Source: Seiridium cupressi (lineage: Eukaryota > Ascomycota > Sordariomycetes > Amphisphaeriales > Sporocadaceae). Taken from it: a stretch of DNA of 64,000 nucleotides. Shown piece by piece: positions 22,296 through 34,297 of the stretch. Numbering within the stretch: position 1 is the stretch's first letter; every line of letters begins with the position of its first letter. The translations under genes and the position numbers were made by a program. The stretch is from the NCBI GenBank assembly GCA_036674765.1, contig JARVKI010000031.1, forward strand, positions 1-64,000. The letters are read 5' to 3'. The notes under the pieces were generated by a model. The model searched no databases, was not told the origin of the DNA, and saw only the letters and a list, made by a program, of their open reading frames with translations.

Positions 22296-24158
22296 ATGCG
22301 ACGTAGGCGACAGAGCCCCACTTGTACCTCTGCTGGCAGAGTGACGGCCCAGCTGCTATTATCCTTCCTCGCCGTATCGATATCGCCAGCTATCGCAACC
22401 GATCAGCATGCCCAAGCAGTATTAGACGGCTCGCCCATATTGTCTCCTCTAGTACCGGAGCCGCCCCAGCCAGCGGAACATACCTTCACCCTCCGTCACA
22501 TTCTCCATCACGGGACATACCGCCATCCGGGCCTCCATCGCCGGCGGGATGTTCCTGAAGCCCAGGCCGAAGTATGGCTTGCAGCCGAAGATGGTCATGA
22601 AGCCGAACGGATACCTCCCTTGAAGGCGAAGAGTTCGTCTCGGAAAATCGAGCGATTGGCGGACAGGAGACCTGCGGTAGTAGACCCCATGGTTGCCGAA
22701 GCAAGAAACCGGGGGTTCGTCTTGGCCGGCCTGCCTTCGGCTTGGACTATTGACGACGTGCCCGGCCCCAACGTTGGCGATAAGGAGACAGTCCTGTCCA
22801 TGGCTCTGATAGCATCAGATGCCTATGTTGGAGTTCCAGGAATGCCGGACTGGGAGGAGGTTGGGGAGCCCTTTAACAAGAGCGCCGACTTCGGCTGGGA
22901 AACCGATGGCCTGCGAGGCCATATCTTTGCCGACGAGACCAACTCTACCATCGTCATTGGTTTGAAGGGAACATCGCCCGCTGTTTTTGATGGGGAGGGA
23001 ACGACAACGAACGACAAGGTAAATGACAATCTGTTCTTCAGCTGCTGCTGCGCTCAGCAAGGCCAGTGGTCATGGCATCAAGTCTGCGACTGTGCTACTG
23101 GCACCTATAGCTGCAACAACACATGTGTAGTACAAGCACTGCGAGCGGAGAACCGTTACTATCAAGCCGCCCGGGAACTCTACTCCAACGTCACCGAGAT
23201 TTATCCCGACTCAAACATCTGGGTTGTTGGGCATTCCCTCGGTGGGGCCGTCAGTTCCTTGCTCGGCTTGACATATGGCTTGCCAGTCGTCACGTTTGAG
23301 GCTGTCCCAGAGGCTCTAGCAGCGGGACGGCTTGGACTTCCCGTGCCGCCGCATGCTGACCCGCAGTATCCTCAGACCCGCGAATACACGGGAACCTACC
23401 ACTTTGGCCATACTGCCGATCCTATCTATATTGGCACATGTAACGGGGCCACAGCTTCCTGCTCTTTCGCTGGCTACGCCTTGGAGTCGGCTTGCCACAC
23501 CGGCTATGAGTGCACGTATGATACCGTGGCAGACAAGGGCTGGCGGGTTGGGATTGGGACACACAAGATTCGGTCTGTTATCAACGATGTGATCCGGAAG
23601 TATGACACCGTGCCCGAGTGCAAGTTTACGCCAGAATGCCGAGACTGCGGCAACTGGAAGATGTACGAGAGCAATAGCACCAACCCTGGCACCTCATCTA
23701 CCAGCACTACCACAAGCACAGCGACGTCCAAAACACGAACCAGAACAGCAACTTGCAAGACACCAGGCTGGTGGGGATGTTTGGACGAGACTACGACTGG
23801 AACCGCGACCTCTACATCGACGTCCACGTCTACTAGCACAACGTCGACTTCGACGTGCAAAACTCCTGGCTGGTAAGTGCAACCTCTATTTTGTTTTCTA
23901 TCCAATCAACATTTCCATCCCTCCTTTACATTCTTATCTCTATCCTTCTACTTTTCTTTCGTAGTTGCTAACTTTCACAGGTTTGGGTGCCGAGACAAAG
24001 ACGAGACAACTACAACCACCAGCTCGTCAACAAGCAGTATACCAAGTGCTACAACGACTTGCGAGACCCCAGGCTGGTTTGGATGCAATGATAAGACAAC
24101 TAGCACCGTGAAACATCAATCCCACCCCATCACCTCACCACCACCCATGCCTACCTAG
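22296..24158 (+). CDS. ATG15: Vacuolar autophagic lipase ATG15
   Basis: Phospholipase that breaks up autophagic and Cvt bodies inside the vacuole. Two exons (22296-23872 and 23981-24158; GTAAGT donor, GCTAAC branch) give 584 residues. An in-frame ATG at 22254 would add 14 residues; the inner one is preferred because it places the basic MRRRR directly before the signal anchor (about 16-34). The lipase nucleophile elbow GHSLGG has Ser314. Family blocks include [12 protein letters not shown], the Cys cluster [10 protein letters not shown] and the Cys-rich [11 protein letters not shown]. The C-terminus is a Ser/Thr-rich stalk with three copies of a CxTPGW(W/F)GC-like motif: one complete copy before the intron, one split by it, and one after it. 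N-glycosylation sequons (NKS, NST, NVT, NNT) fit transit through the secretory pathway. Confidence 0.95.
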
Positions 24159-24767
24159 ATACCATAGTTTAGTCGAATTTGATCCAATAAACTGGCAAGA
24201 ACCAGTGTTTCCACACTTTATTATCTGACCATGATTCATTGCAGACACAGTAGGTCCAGGAGCTCAAAATGAGGTAAGCTTCAAGCGAAAGCATGACGTT
24301 GCCTCGAAAAATTTGACTCGGTTTCCAGTGCCATATAATACAAAGTACATTTTATCCTCCAGTGCTATACCTCTTTTTCGCAGGTTTGTTGGTCACGGAG
24401 GTCAATCACTAGAAGGGTGCACCCATACATTCTTTACTCCACCGATAAGGCTACCACAGTCGCACATAAATGAAACAAGTAGACCAAGAACTAGTTCCTA
24501 TGATGTATTAATTCAGTATGTGAGGTGTGGGGAATCTTTTGCAACGTCTGCTCGCTCCGACTGCTCAGTTAAACAATCCAAGGAGCGAGTTTACTTTTTG
24601 TACCCTGGCCTCCATGGCTCCCCAAGAACACCCGATCGATGCTATATCCTACTTGGAATGCAAACGCTTAAACCCAAAAAAAGGTGGTATACTATGCTTA
24701 AACGGACATTTGCAGCCCGGCTCGCGGTACTATGTATCACAGAACTTTTTACTGGTGTCGATGATAT
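24159..24767. other. Intergenic between convergent ATG15 and alpha-actinin
   Basis: About 600 bp between convergent stops. No gene is seen. A small open frame (24313-24771) overlapping it has no family features. Confidence 0.5.
24186..24191 (+). terminator. Probable polyadenylation signal of ATG15
   Basis: An AATAAA hexamer lies 28 nt downstream of the ATG15 stop codon. It is the canonical signal, although fungal 3' ends often do without it. Confidence 0.5.
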
Positions 24768-27539
24768 CTAATGCATTCCGTTCAACTTCGCGGGGCTTGT
24801 CCTCCCATTTGCGCCGCCGTTTGTGACATCTGCCAGAGTAGCACCCTGTCCATTCATCATCTTTTCCATGAAGCTTATGTAGTCGAACTGCGGGGTGCCC
24901 CTATCTTGGGCAAGATCGGGACCCTTGTGCTCGGGTACAATTTCCATCAGCTTGTCGATGACCTCGTCCGGCACTAGGGAGTGCCGCAGATCCATTTCCG
25001 TTACGTACGGCTTCCCGTCAGCCACCTCGCGGAAAGACTGGAAGACCTGCTCTGCTGTGTTCTGGTCCTCGGTCACGTCAACCATGAAGCGGATGAACTG
25101 TTCAAACGAAACACGATCACGGCCGTGCGATGTCTCCATGAAATAGTCGTGCATCTCATCTTCCGAGAAAACGAGACCCAGAGAAGCCAGTGCCGCGCTG
25201 AACTCCAGTTCCGAGAGCGAGTTCGTGTCATCGCGGTCAAAGTGCCTAAAGACCGACTCGAACTCCTCGAGCTGGATAGGGGTAAGGTTCGTCATGTTAC
25301 GAGCGACCATTTGGTTCTCCAGGAAGGCAAGCTTCTTTGACACGGAAGACTTGACCAACCCAAGTTCGTATAGCAGTTCGTCGTATGTGTATGTTGTGAA
25401 GTCGTTCTCCTCAATATTGGCCTCGACACACTTCTCGTCAACAGCCTCAATTGTTTTCAGATACGCGTCGAGAGGTGGCAGATTGTCTGATAGTCTGCGA
25501 ACATGCAGCAATTGATCCTCCACGTCGCCTTCCAGACCGGAAATGGCAACCTGCATTGTGTTGAGAGCCAGAGCAAAGTCGTTTGCCTTGTCGGCAAAGG
25601 ACTTGCGGAGAGCATTCTTGATGCTGAGATGGAGGTTAGCTGGGTGTCTTCCATGTAACATAGCCCGACTTACTCTCGAATGGTCTCGTTGATGACTTGG
25701 CCCCTCATCATCTCTGCTTTGGTGAGACTCGCCCACTCCTTGTCCATAACCTCCAGGCTGAGCTCCGGCGGCGGCTCATAAGCCCTTAAGCGATAAGTAG
25801 CCATTTTCGTCTTGATGTTGCCTAATAATGTGGCTAGTTCGCTCTTCTCGGCGACCCACTCACGCTTCTTGCCTCTCTTGTGAGACGCAAACTCCATGGC
25901 CTGCCTCTTCGCATCTGCGTATGTGCCCTCGAATTTGGATAGTTGCCACGTCTCCACCTGTTCCCTGATTTGTCTAAGAAGCTCTGCCATCCGTCTTTCG
26001 TAAGCACTCTGCATCTCCCAGGCGCCTTGCATGTTGTTGATGAACTTTTCCACCCGACGGCCAGCATTCTCAACCTTCTCCATCTGTGAAAACGCGTGAA
26101 ACCAGTAGGCGATGTATGTCATCAAACTCCTCTCATCAGGCTTTGCAACGTCGCAGACATCTTCCACGTCCAGCAGAGGCGGGATACCAATCTCCTTATG
26201 TGCGATATCGAAGGCCAGCTGCATGTTGCCTCTGTGGTCTGACTTGTCCAGTGCATCGTAGTCGATGAGATCTGGGCGGTGAATATCGAGCAAGGCACAA
26301 AAGGCCAGACCGTCGTTCCAACTGGCACTGAAGTCTCGTACGTCAACCTCGTCGTAGCATGCCGTTTTCCGTTGACACCATAGCAGCAGACCTTCCTTTG
26401 CCGTCATACCCTCCTCGTTGATGTCGCTGATGGTAAAGCGTAGAATGAGAGTCCATATTAAACCAAGGATGATTTTACGATTTCCGTCTACAACATCCTC
26501 GGCACCGATATTTGTCATTTGAATTCCTCTCGATTTAACAAAGTCGAGAGCCAGGTTCGCGTTTTCGAACCTTTGCACCCGCAGCTTCGGCTTTGCAGCA
26601 TAGCGACCCAGTGATTCTTGGGAAAGGCATTCTAACAGGTGAATAAGGATGACCTTGAAATATGCAGTCAGCATGCAAGCCTGGGAGGTTGCGCAGGTCA
26701 AGAACTAAGGGGATGCAACTTACGCCAGAGCTCAAGTCGGTAACCAAGTCTTTGACTTCTAAACCTCTCGACTCGATCTTTGTGTTAAGCCTGTAGCATC
26801 AACGGAGGTCAGTTCCACGAAATGTATAAATAAATAAAAAGCAACATTATGGAGAACAAAATGCTGAGACGGACCATTTTGTAAAAGTCTTTTGCTGGAC
26901 GGTGATCCATTTCTGATGCTCCATCTTGGTGAGACCCTCCCGGTCAGGGGTAGCACTGTGAGAGTCGGTCGAAGCTTGCGAGTTCAGGGAGTGGCGCTGG
27001 AATTTCTTTGTCTTGGATTCCCGGAGCGAGTCCTTCTTAGGGACACTGACACTGGTGAGGGTGCTCGACCGCTGGACACGAGCGGCATGTGCTTCGGGCT
27101 GGGAGCGGTTGGCGAGGGAGCTGCGCGTGCGTCTGGACCGTGGAGGCGAGTATCCGGCCGAGGAGGTCGAGGACGGAGTCGGCGCGGGCGAGAGCGAGCT
27201 GTGCGGGGTCTCTGGCGTCTGTGGTGTTGCTGCAGTTTGGTGTGTGCTAGCTGCTGAAGCTGTGTCTGTCGATATTTCAGAAGACTGATCGTCCGCCGTG
27301 TTGCTATTTACAGCCGTTGGCGTGCCAGGTTCGTTTTCGTTCTCGGGGCGGACATGGACGGATTCGTCAGGCTGCCAGGTTGGGAATGCTTCGGTCAGTG
27401 TGTATTCCACACTGACCTTGACTGGGGACGGTTGCCCCGTAACGGCCTGGTCGCTAGTGGCTGTCCTGCTCTCCGGGCCCCTATCTTCCCCGCCATTGGC
27501 GCTGTCCTGGGCTGCGCGGCCCTTGAAGAAGGCAAGCAT
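24768..27539 (-). CDS. ain1: Alpha-actinin (actin cross-linker)
   Basis: F-actin bundling protein of the septal actomyosin ring and actin cables. Four exons are deduced: 26875-27539, 26724-26790, 25674-26653 and 24768-25623. Phases close to 855 residues. The order is a Ser/Thr/Pro-rich extension (1-205), CH1 (from MEHQKWITVQQKTFTKW at 206, continuing LNTKIESRGLEVKDL), CH2 (from about 320), spectrin-like helices (LRQIREQVETWQL) and a C-terminal EF-hand pair. The first EF loop, at about 700-711 (DRDDTNSLSELE), keeps Asp1, Asp3 and Glu12. The first intron uses a non-consensus GTCCGT donor, but the Trp codon it splits and the downstream frame fit exactly. The 205-residue N-terminal extension is unusual for alpha-actinins; the ATG of MEHQKW is an alternative start. 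Confidence 0.92.
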
Positions 27540-29569
27540 CTTGGCCGCTCAACCGCTAACCGACACCGTCGGCTGCAACCTTGGGCAATGTCCGTGGGCG
27601 GTTTTCCAGGGGTCGTGTCTTTTGACAGGTCACAGTCGCTTGTTAGTGCGTGCCGGCAGATGAGGGCCAATTTCAATCCTCGAGTCCGATCTTTCAGGGT
27701 CTCGATATTTGGGTCAAGCTCATCTAAGAGTCAACGACTAAATCTCCGAGTCCTTGGGAAGAGCGCCGTGCAGTCCCCCAAGTTTCGAACGGGCGGCCAG
27801 CTTTCCTCAAATATGTTCTGCCAACTTGTACTGCGCCTCGGATTACCCCTTATGCAACTGGCTCTTTTCGATGGCTGTCCCGTCGGGTCTCTCTGCATTT
27901 AGATGGGCCTGGATACATCTGCCACAGGCGGGCCTCTGAAACACCACACACCCGTACCTTGGCCGGCTGGGGAAGCCTTCTCACTGGTCTCGGATACTCG
28001 ATGGACAAGGGTCCCAACGATCTGGCAACGCCTTATCCCACAACACCCGCATCGATTCGCCAGATCGTCCCAAGGGTGTCCCTCCTAGGCTATGTTCCAA
28101 CGACGCCAGTCATGCGTTACGACGCTCTCTGTCGTCCATCAGCCAACTTGACGTGGAATGTTGCAAGGATTGGGCTTTTGCTACCGGCCTTTCCATTGCT
28201 TCCGTACTGTTCGTCTCTGGGCGCTTCGGCATTAGCCTTCCAGGTCGGGAAGTCGAGCGGGATCTAACCAAAACTTGCAACAACGGGCGTGCTGAATACG
28301 AGCACCACGAACTGCTATTCGCCCGCGGCTATAACTTCGAAACTATGGCAGCAAAAGAAGGATTCCACAGCTTCTATGCATAATGTCAATTCCGCAATTG
28401 AGGCGAGGTCGATCCCCCAGCGTTTTGCATAAACTTCCAAAGTTAGCTCTGACAAGCAGTGCCTCAACATTTTCGACGACGCCAAACTCACTTATCTGAC
28501 TTCTTTGGGCCATGAAGTTCATTTCAACAGACATTGTTGTCCGAAGTTGCCATGGGTTCCTTGTTCACAGCCTGACGTGCGTAATGTGATCCGTGAGAAG
28601 CGACTAAACTCGAGAAACAAACCAGTTGGAGGGAACCCTGTTCGGACTTCCTGGGCGAATCTCGTATTTTGCGTAGTAGATCCTTGGTTTATCATGCAAC
28701 GGTACGATTATAAGTGACCTCAAGCATGATGTGACTACACAAGACAAAGTACCACTGCGGTTTATACAGGCCTTGTTCTGCTTCCACACCAATCCAGCAC
28801 CTATGCCGCATGGTTAGTCAACGTATTGACCGAAGAAACCAGAGTAGGCTAAATCATCCAAGATGCGATTTTTGAGAGGTCAGGCAAATGGCTTGTTGTG
28901 AATCTAATCTGTCAGCTCAACCAGGAAACATTCCAAACACGCAAACTCCTTGCCATGGCCACATCCGGATATCATTAACTTTCTTTACACCACACTACGT
29001 TGAACCTGGAAACCGACGTCCTCCGTGAGGTCCCAAAATGTAGTCGAGATTTTGACACATGACAATCCGACGCCACCACGTTTTGACAGGACAAGTGACT
29101 GGTTGAGATCACTTGGGGGCTTGATTTAAGCCGTGTAAATGACCGTGTCTCACTATTATTCTCTCCGTATACTTTCATTTTGCGGTATCTATTCATGAAT
29201 GACTTACCAATCATACATTGAAAGTCGAGCTAATTTGTGAAGACTTTAGAGACTCTTTTCCTTCAATGCATACGTTATACTGATCCAAGTTTATGAGTAG
29301 TATAGACTTTTGTCTTGCTTTGGTGGCTCTTGGCAGGTCCGATGCACTGGCGCCTCCGATCTAGACCCCGGCATCTGGAGTGATCTGCAGAGATGACGAT
29401 TGGCCCGCCGATGAGGAGCGGTCCGTGTTGACCCGATTATTCCAAATTCCGCTATTATTTTGCATCCCGCAATTCCAATTTGGAAGGCGTCTATAAGTCT
29501 TGTTCAAGGTGAACCGGCTGCCCTGCGCCGTACTCGAGAAGGCTCAACTCTCAAGGTGCTCAATTGAAA
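27540..29569. promoter_or_regulatory. Divergent region alpha-actinin / D-2-hydroxyacid dehydrogenase
   Basis: About 2 kb between divergent genes. Several short frames (for example 27959-28267) carry no recognisable features. It is regarded as promoters and leaders; no repeat or RNA gene was found. Confidence 0.45.
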
Positions 29570-31269
29570 ATGGCCTGCAGATCGAGACTCACGCCGGTGC
29601 TGCGACGCGCGAGCGCGGCCAGTTTGGTACGGCCGATCAGCTCCGGAGCTTCAAGACATACTTTGCGATGCATCTCGACGTCTAGCCCGCGCCAACTCAA
29701 AGCCTCTGGTCCGAGCCAGACCAAGTTCACCACCGACACATACCCTGAAATCAAGCGCGACGAACGGTTTGCCCAGATCAGCCCCGAGCATGTCAAATTC
29801 TTCAAAGACCTCCTCGGCAAGGAGTCGGCCGTCATCGATGGCGTCACCGCCGAGGTCTCTTCCGACGACATGGAACCATATAATGGCGATTGGATGCGCA
29901 AATACCGAGGGCACTGCAAGCTTGTCCTGAAGCCAGGTTCGACCGAGGAGGTATCCAAGATCCTCAAGTACTGCAACGACAATATGCTCGCGGTCGTGCC
30001 CCAGGGCGGTAACACGGGCCTGGTCGGAGGAAGTGTGCCAGTCTTCGACGAGATTGTGCTCAACACAAGCCGGCTGAACCAGATCCGCAGCTTCGACGAC
30101 GTGAGCGGCATTCTGGTCGCCGACGCGGGTGTCGTCCTCGAGGTAGCGGATCAGTATTTGGCAGAGAAAGGATATATCTTCCCGCTGGACCTTGGTGCCA
30201 AGGGCTCATGCCACATCGGAGGCAACGTGGCAACCAATGCAGGCGGTCTCAGGTTATTGAGATATGGCAGTTTACACGGCAGCGTGCTCGGCATTGAGGC
30301 GGTCCTTCCAGACGGAACGATCGTGGATGATCTGAGCAAACTACGGAAGAACAACACTGGCTACGATCTGAAGCAATTATTCATCGGTGGCGAGGGTACC
30401 ATTGGCATGATTACAGCGGTCTCGATACAGTGCCCACAGAGATCCAGTGCCGTCAATGTGGCCTTCCTCGCTGTCGAGTCATATGAGAAAATGCAGCAGG
30501 CCTTCAGGGAAGCAAGACAGCAGCTGGGTGAGATTCTGTCTGCATTTGAGCTTATGGATCTACGCAGTCAACAGATGGTCCACGAGGTACGAGGCAGCAA
30601 GAGCGCTCTCGAGGGCGAGCACCCTTTCTATTGCCTGATCGAGACCAGTGGTTCCAACTCGGATCACGACAGCGAGAAGTTGGGCAACTTTCTCGAAGAT
30701 GTTATGGGCAGGGAGATCGTCACGGATGGTGTCTTGGCGCAAGATGAGACCCAAATCCGCTCGCTTTGGAGCATGAGAGAAGGCGTTCCCGAGTGTGTGA
30801 ACCACTGGGGTGGTGTTTACAAGTACGATGTCTCAATCCCCCTCGGTGATATGTACAGAATCGTAGACGAGACCCGCGAGAAGATCGATGCTGCTGGTCT
30901 TAGAGGCGACACTGATGAATTTCCCGTTGTCGACGTCGTCGGATACGGTCACATGGGTGACTCAAACCTCCACTTGAATGTTGCAGTGCGGAGATATGAC
31001 AAGCGTGTCGAGAAAGTCCTGGAGCCGTTTGTATACGAATGGATTGCCAAGGTGAACGGCAGTATCTCTGCTGAACATGGTCTGGGCATTGCCAAGAAGA
31101 ACTACATCGGCTATAGCAGGAGTGAAACCATGATTGGCTTGATGAAGCAGATCAAAAAGCTGTATGATCCGGTAAGTCTTGATAAACCTTTTACATGTTC
31201 GCGTATCGTCAAGACCGACGCTGACTCTTATCATAGAATGGCATTATGAACCCATACAAGTATGTATAG
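29570..31269 (+). CDS. DLD2: Mitochondrial FAD-linked D-2-hydroxyglutarate/D-lactate dehydrogenase (Dld2-type)
   Basis: Flavoenzyme oxidising D-2-hydroxy acids (D-2-hydroxyglutarate, D-lactate) in mitochondria. Exons 29570-31171 and 31237-31269 (GTAAGT donor, CATAG acceptor) give 544 residues, with the last exon coding only NGIMNPYKYV. The first about 40 residues are Arg/Ser-rich without acids, a typical mitochondrial presequence. The PCMH-type FAD domain includes VPQGGNTGLVGGSVPV and GSCHIGGNVATNAGGLRLLRYG. The C-terminal cap domain carries GHMGDSNLHLNV and SAEHGLGIAKK, whose histidines and glutamate form the metal/substrate site in this family. D-2-hydroxyglutarate versus D-lactate preference cannot be decided from sequence alone; overall similarity favours the D2HGDH/Dld2 branch. 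Confidence 0.95.
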
Positions 31270-31783
31270 TGTAGTAAAAGGGATATAAAACATTCAGCCG
31301 GGCATCTATCAATTAAGACACCTGGTCTCTCGTGCACCAGAGTTTCGAAATGTAAATGTTAGCAAGGGAGCAATAATGGGCAAAGCCTGGAATGAGTTGT
31401 ATCTTCCTCGCCTATCGCTTTTGAGCCGTTCCACCACGCACATATGAACTAGCCGATGCAAACCAAATACTAGAGAAATTCTCCAATATGTGAAACCTCA
31501 ATTTGTCGACGTCCATGATAGCATCTTGATGCATCGAGGAACGTGCGCCAGGGGGCTCTCAGCTCGGCATGGTGAACGATAAGATAAGCAAGCAGCTTTA
31601 GTTTCGAAATTTGCTAGCGACACCCGGCATCGCATCGCATCCACCAGCATCATAGAAGCAAAACTATCTTGGGCACTTGCTTCACTTCTGCAGACGACAC
31701 AGGCCAATCACCACCACACCAAGTGTGCAACCGAACTGAGCAACAAACGCACTATCCCGACAGCCTCGTCACACGAAATCAAA
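31270..31783. promoter_or_regulatory. Intergenic DLD2 - TIM8
   Basis: About 510 bp in a tandem arrangement. It holds the 3' end of the dehydrogenase gene and the promoter of TIM8. No other feature is seen. Confidence 0.45.
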
Positions 31784-32187
31784 ATGGACGGCGACCTCTC
31801 CAACTTCGATCTCGACAAGCTGAACGAGAAGGACAAGGAGCAGCTCCGCACCTTCCTGGCGGCCGAGAACCAAAAGGCGCGCGTGCAATCGAGTGAGTTT
31901 CCCGGCCTCTGCTCTGCTGTTCGCGAGCGCCCCTAGGTCCTCGTTACCTCTTTCCGAGATCTCGTTCCCCCAAGTATGCGACCCGACATGAGCAACGCAG
32001 GCTGACCAGTCGGGTAACAGCTGTCCACTCCCTCACAGACCTATGCTGGAACAAGTGTGTTACCGGGGCGATCAAGTCGGGACAAATGGACAAGACCGAG
32101 CAGGCCTGTATGGCAAACTGCGCGGACCGGTTCCTAGACGTCAGCAGTCTTACGATGAAGCACCTCCAAAACATGCGACAGGGCTGA
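31784..32187 (+). CDS. TIM8: Mitochondrial intermembrane-space chaperone Tim8
   Basis: Small TIM chaperone that, with Tim13, escorts hydrophobic precursors such as Tim23 across the intermembrane space. Two exons (31784-31892 and 32021-32187; GTGAGT donor, TAACAG acceptor) close in phase to 91 residues. The twin CX3C motif is present as CWNKC and CMANC, separated by 16 residues. The preceding helix reads LTDL and the following one [17 protein letters not shown]. The N-terminal segment ([27 protein letters not shown]) matches fungal Tim8 rather than Tim9, 10 or 13. The gene is small and split, so single-frame scans miss it. Confidence 0.95.
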
Positions 32188-32597
32188 TCAACTGGCAAGC
32201 TGGGTATAAGCGGGAAGAACTTGGAAGATCAAGTTCTAGTTCTACAGATTGCCAGGTCTGTCAGAGTCTGCCATGTGGCTGAATATTTAGGATGGAATCC
32301 AGCTGAACATTTGCAATGTTGTTTGTAATAAATTGTACACCACTCTGTATCAGGTTATAGATTGCCAAGCTACCGAACTCGTCGAGTCGCTCGGGTTCAA
32401 AGTCATCACGCAGGCACATGTATAAACACAAGATATGTAATATCGTCAGAGGGCGGCAAGTAATTTCATTTTCCATTGTCCTCATGAACCTATCCGAAGG
32501 CAAACGCCATTTCAGTGCAAAAATCCCTTAGGCTTGAACCGCCCTCATGCGCCACCAGTCCTCAGTATCCGATGCACCCTTGCAACCAGAACAATGC
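32188..32597. other. Intergenic between convergent TIM8 and L25
   Basis: About 410 bp between convergent stop codons, with an AATAAA at about 32327. No gene is seen. Confidence 0.5.
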
Positions 32598-33889
32598 TTA
32601 AACAAGAGCCAACTTGGTAGCAGCAATGTCCAGAGCATCAACGTCAGCGGTAAGACGGCAGTATGCCTTCTTGCTACCATCGGGGCGGACCAGACTAGTG
32701 AAAAGGTCAGTTACGAGACTAAAGGGCGTGTTGTGGATAATGCCTACGTGTTGATCTTGGCGACATCAATGTCGTACAGAGACTTGAGAGCCTGCTTGAT
32801 TTGGGCCTGGAAGAGTCGGTCAGTAAATCGTCGTTATGCTAATTGGAATGTGTCCGACATACCTTGTTGGACTTGACGTCAACAATGAAGACCAAAGCTA
32901 CATTTTGTTAGAGATCATGTCTGGATAATTCCTTCTGCCGAATTGCCGAATACATACTGTTGTTCTCCTCAATCTTCTTCATGGCTGGAACATATCAAAT
33001 TAATATTAGGACACCAAGATTAGAGGTGTGTCTTTTGTCTTACCCGACTCGGTGTTCAGGGGGTGGATCTATGTTTCTCTTAGTACAAAGCAATAAGTTT
33101 GTATGGTAGATTAAAACTTACGACGATCTTGGCAGCATCGAGACGGGGCTCGTGGGAGATGGCCCTAGATGGAAGGCAGGTCAGTCACTGTTTCGATAAA
33201 CGATGGGTGTGAGGTCTCGGAGCCGGTCTCAAAAGCATCCGGCAATTCTTGCACTCGTGAATAGTGGAAAGCTGGAAAGTACATGAAGACAACGGAGTTA
33301 CTCACTTGCGGTGGAACTTAGGAGCCCTTGAGAGGGTAAGGGTCTTGGGCCTGTGGAAGGTTGTGCTGGTTCGGATCTTGCGGTTGGTCTTCGAGTGGCT
33401 CTACAAGGTCAATTAGCATGACCACACCACCATAGAGTGCCGATTGGGTCATGACATACACCCTTCAGGACAGCCTCTAAACCCATGATTAGTTCTGCGA
33501 GGTCGCGATTTGGAGGGTAAGAACTTACTAGCCGCGGCACTGGCCTTCTTGTTGCCCTTGGGGGCACCTGTGAGAAATGCATCAGCAATCGCTCTTTCTA
33601 GAAGAACTCGCAAAATCTGCTGCAGCTGTTTGCATCGAGGCCACTGGACATGGACTACTCAGCAGTCGCCCTCGTGAGAGAACTCGCAAGAATCTGCTGT
33701 AGCTGGTTGTATCATCAAGCCCACTGGATGTGAACAACTCAGCAATCGCCCTTATGGAAGGACTCGCAAAAATCTGCTGCAGCTGGTTGTATCGCCGGGT
33801 CTGCTCTCCGAGCAGTCGACTCGCAGGTTGCTCATTGCGGGGAGCTTTCGAGAATAATCCGTTCACGTACTCTTGGTGTTGGGAGCCAT
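32598..33889 (-). CDS. RPL25: 60S ribosomal protein uL23 (L25/L23a), ten exons
   Basis: rRNA-binding protein at the polypeptide exit tunnel and docking site for SRP. Ten small exons are deduced: 33871-33889, 33529-33567, 33460-33476, 33306-33400, 33122-33164, 33045-33068, 32958-32984, 32863-32897, 32748-32806 and 32598-32694. They give about 151 residues starting MAPNTKSAPKGNKK. Diagnostic parts are [46 protein letters not shown] and INTLVRPDGSKKAYCRL, ending LDIAATKLALV. All junctions close in phase except exon 5/6. There the G4 run at 33060-33063 leaves the frame one base short; one extra C on the coding strand would restore K-I-V-I-H-P-L-N. This may be a sequence error or a real deletion. 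Intron 1 (about 300 nt) contains tandem repeats. Confidence 0.9.
33580..33835. repeat. Tandem repeats of about 76-80 bp inside intron 1 of RPL25
   Basis: The motif actcgcaa(a/g)aatctgctg(c/t)agctg recurs at 33606, 33682 and 33762, spaced 76 and 80 bp. Between copies lie similar blocks of the type ccactgga(c/t)(a/g)tg and tcagca(g/a)tcgccct. A partial unit precedes the first copy (tcagcaatcgctct near 33582). The copies have diverged by substitutions and small indels. The whole array sits within the first intron. Confidence 0.85.
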
Positions 33890-34297
33890 TTCGTAGATTG
33901 GGCGGAGACTTGTCGCTGGGGAGTTGGTTGGTTAGTAGTCGCGATGATTCCAATCTTCGTCAGCGTGGGAAAAAGTTCGAGAGATTTGGGTGTTTGACCG
34001 ATGGTGGGCTAGGGTTTTCGCAAAGTGGCCCGTGCTTTATGAAAGGCTTGAATTGAAAGTCGAAAGAACGTGGGCCGGGAGATTGAATAGTCCGATGGCC
34101 GCTCACAGTGCCAACTGGCTGGGATGTATTAGTATGCACCGTCGACCACGAAATTTGGTTGGTTGACATTCTTCATTGCCCATTGCTTGATGGTCATTTA
34201 GTTTCACCTTCCAAGGCCGGAATCTATCTGCGATCCCCTCTGGAGCCATTCCAGCTTGTGGATTTGATGATGGGGCAGTCTCGGAACTGAGAGAGCC
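33890..34297. promoter_or_regulatory. Divergent promoter RPL25 / BMT2
   Basis: About 400 bp shared by a ribosomal protein gene and an rRNA-modification gene in divergent orientation, an arrangement that allows co-expression of ribosome biogenesis genes. No specific factor site was identified with confidence. Confidence 0.5.

Noticed and set aside
27354..27902. 182-codon plus-strand frame upstream of alpha-actinin
   Set aside because: It is partly antisense to exon 1 of alpha-actinin and has no family features.
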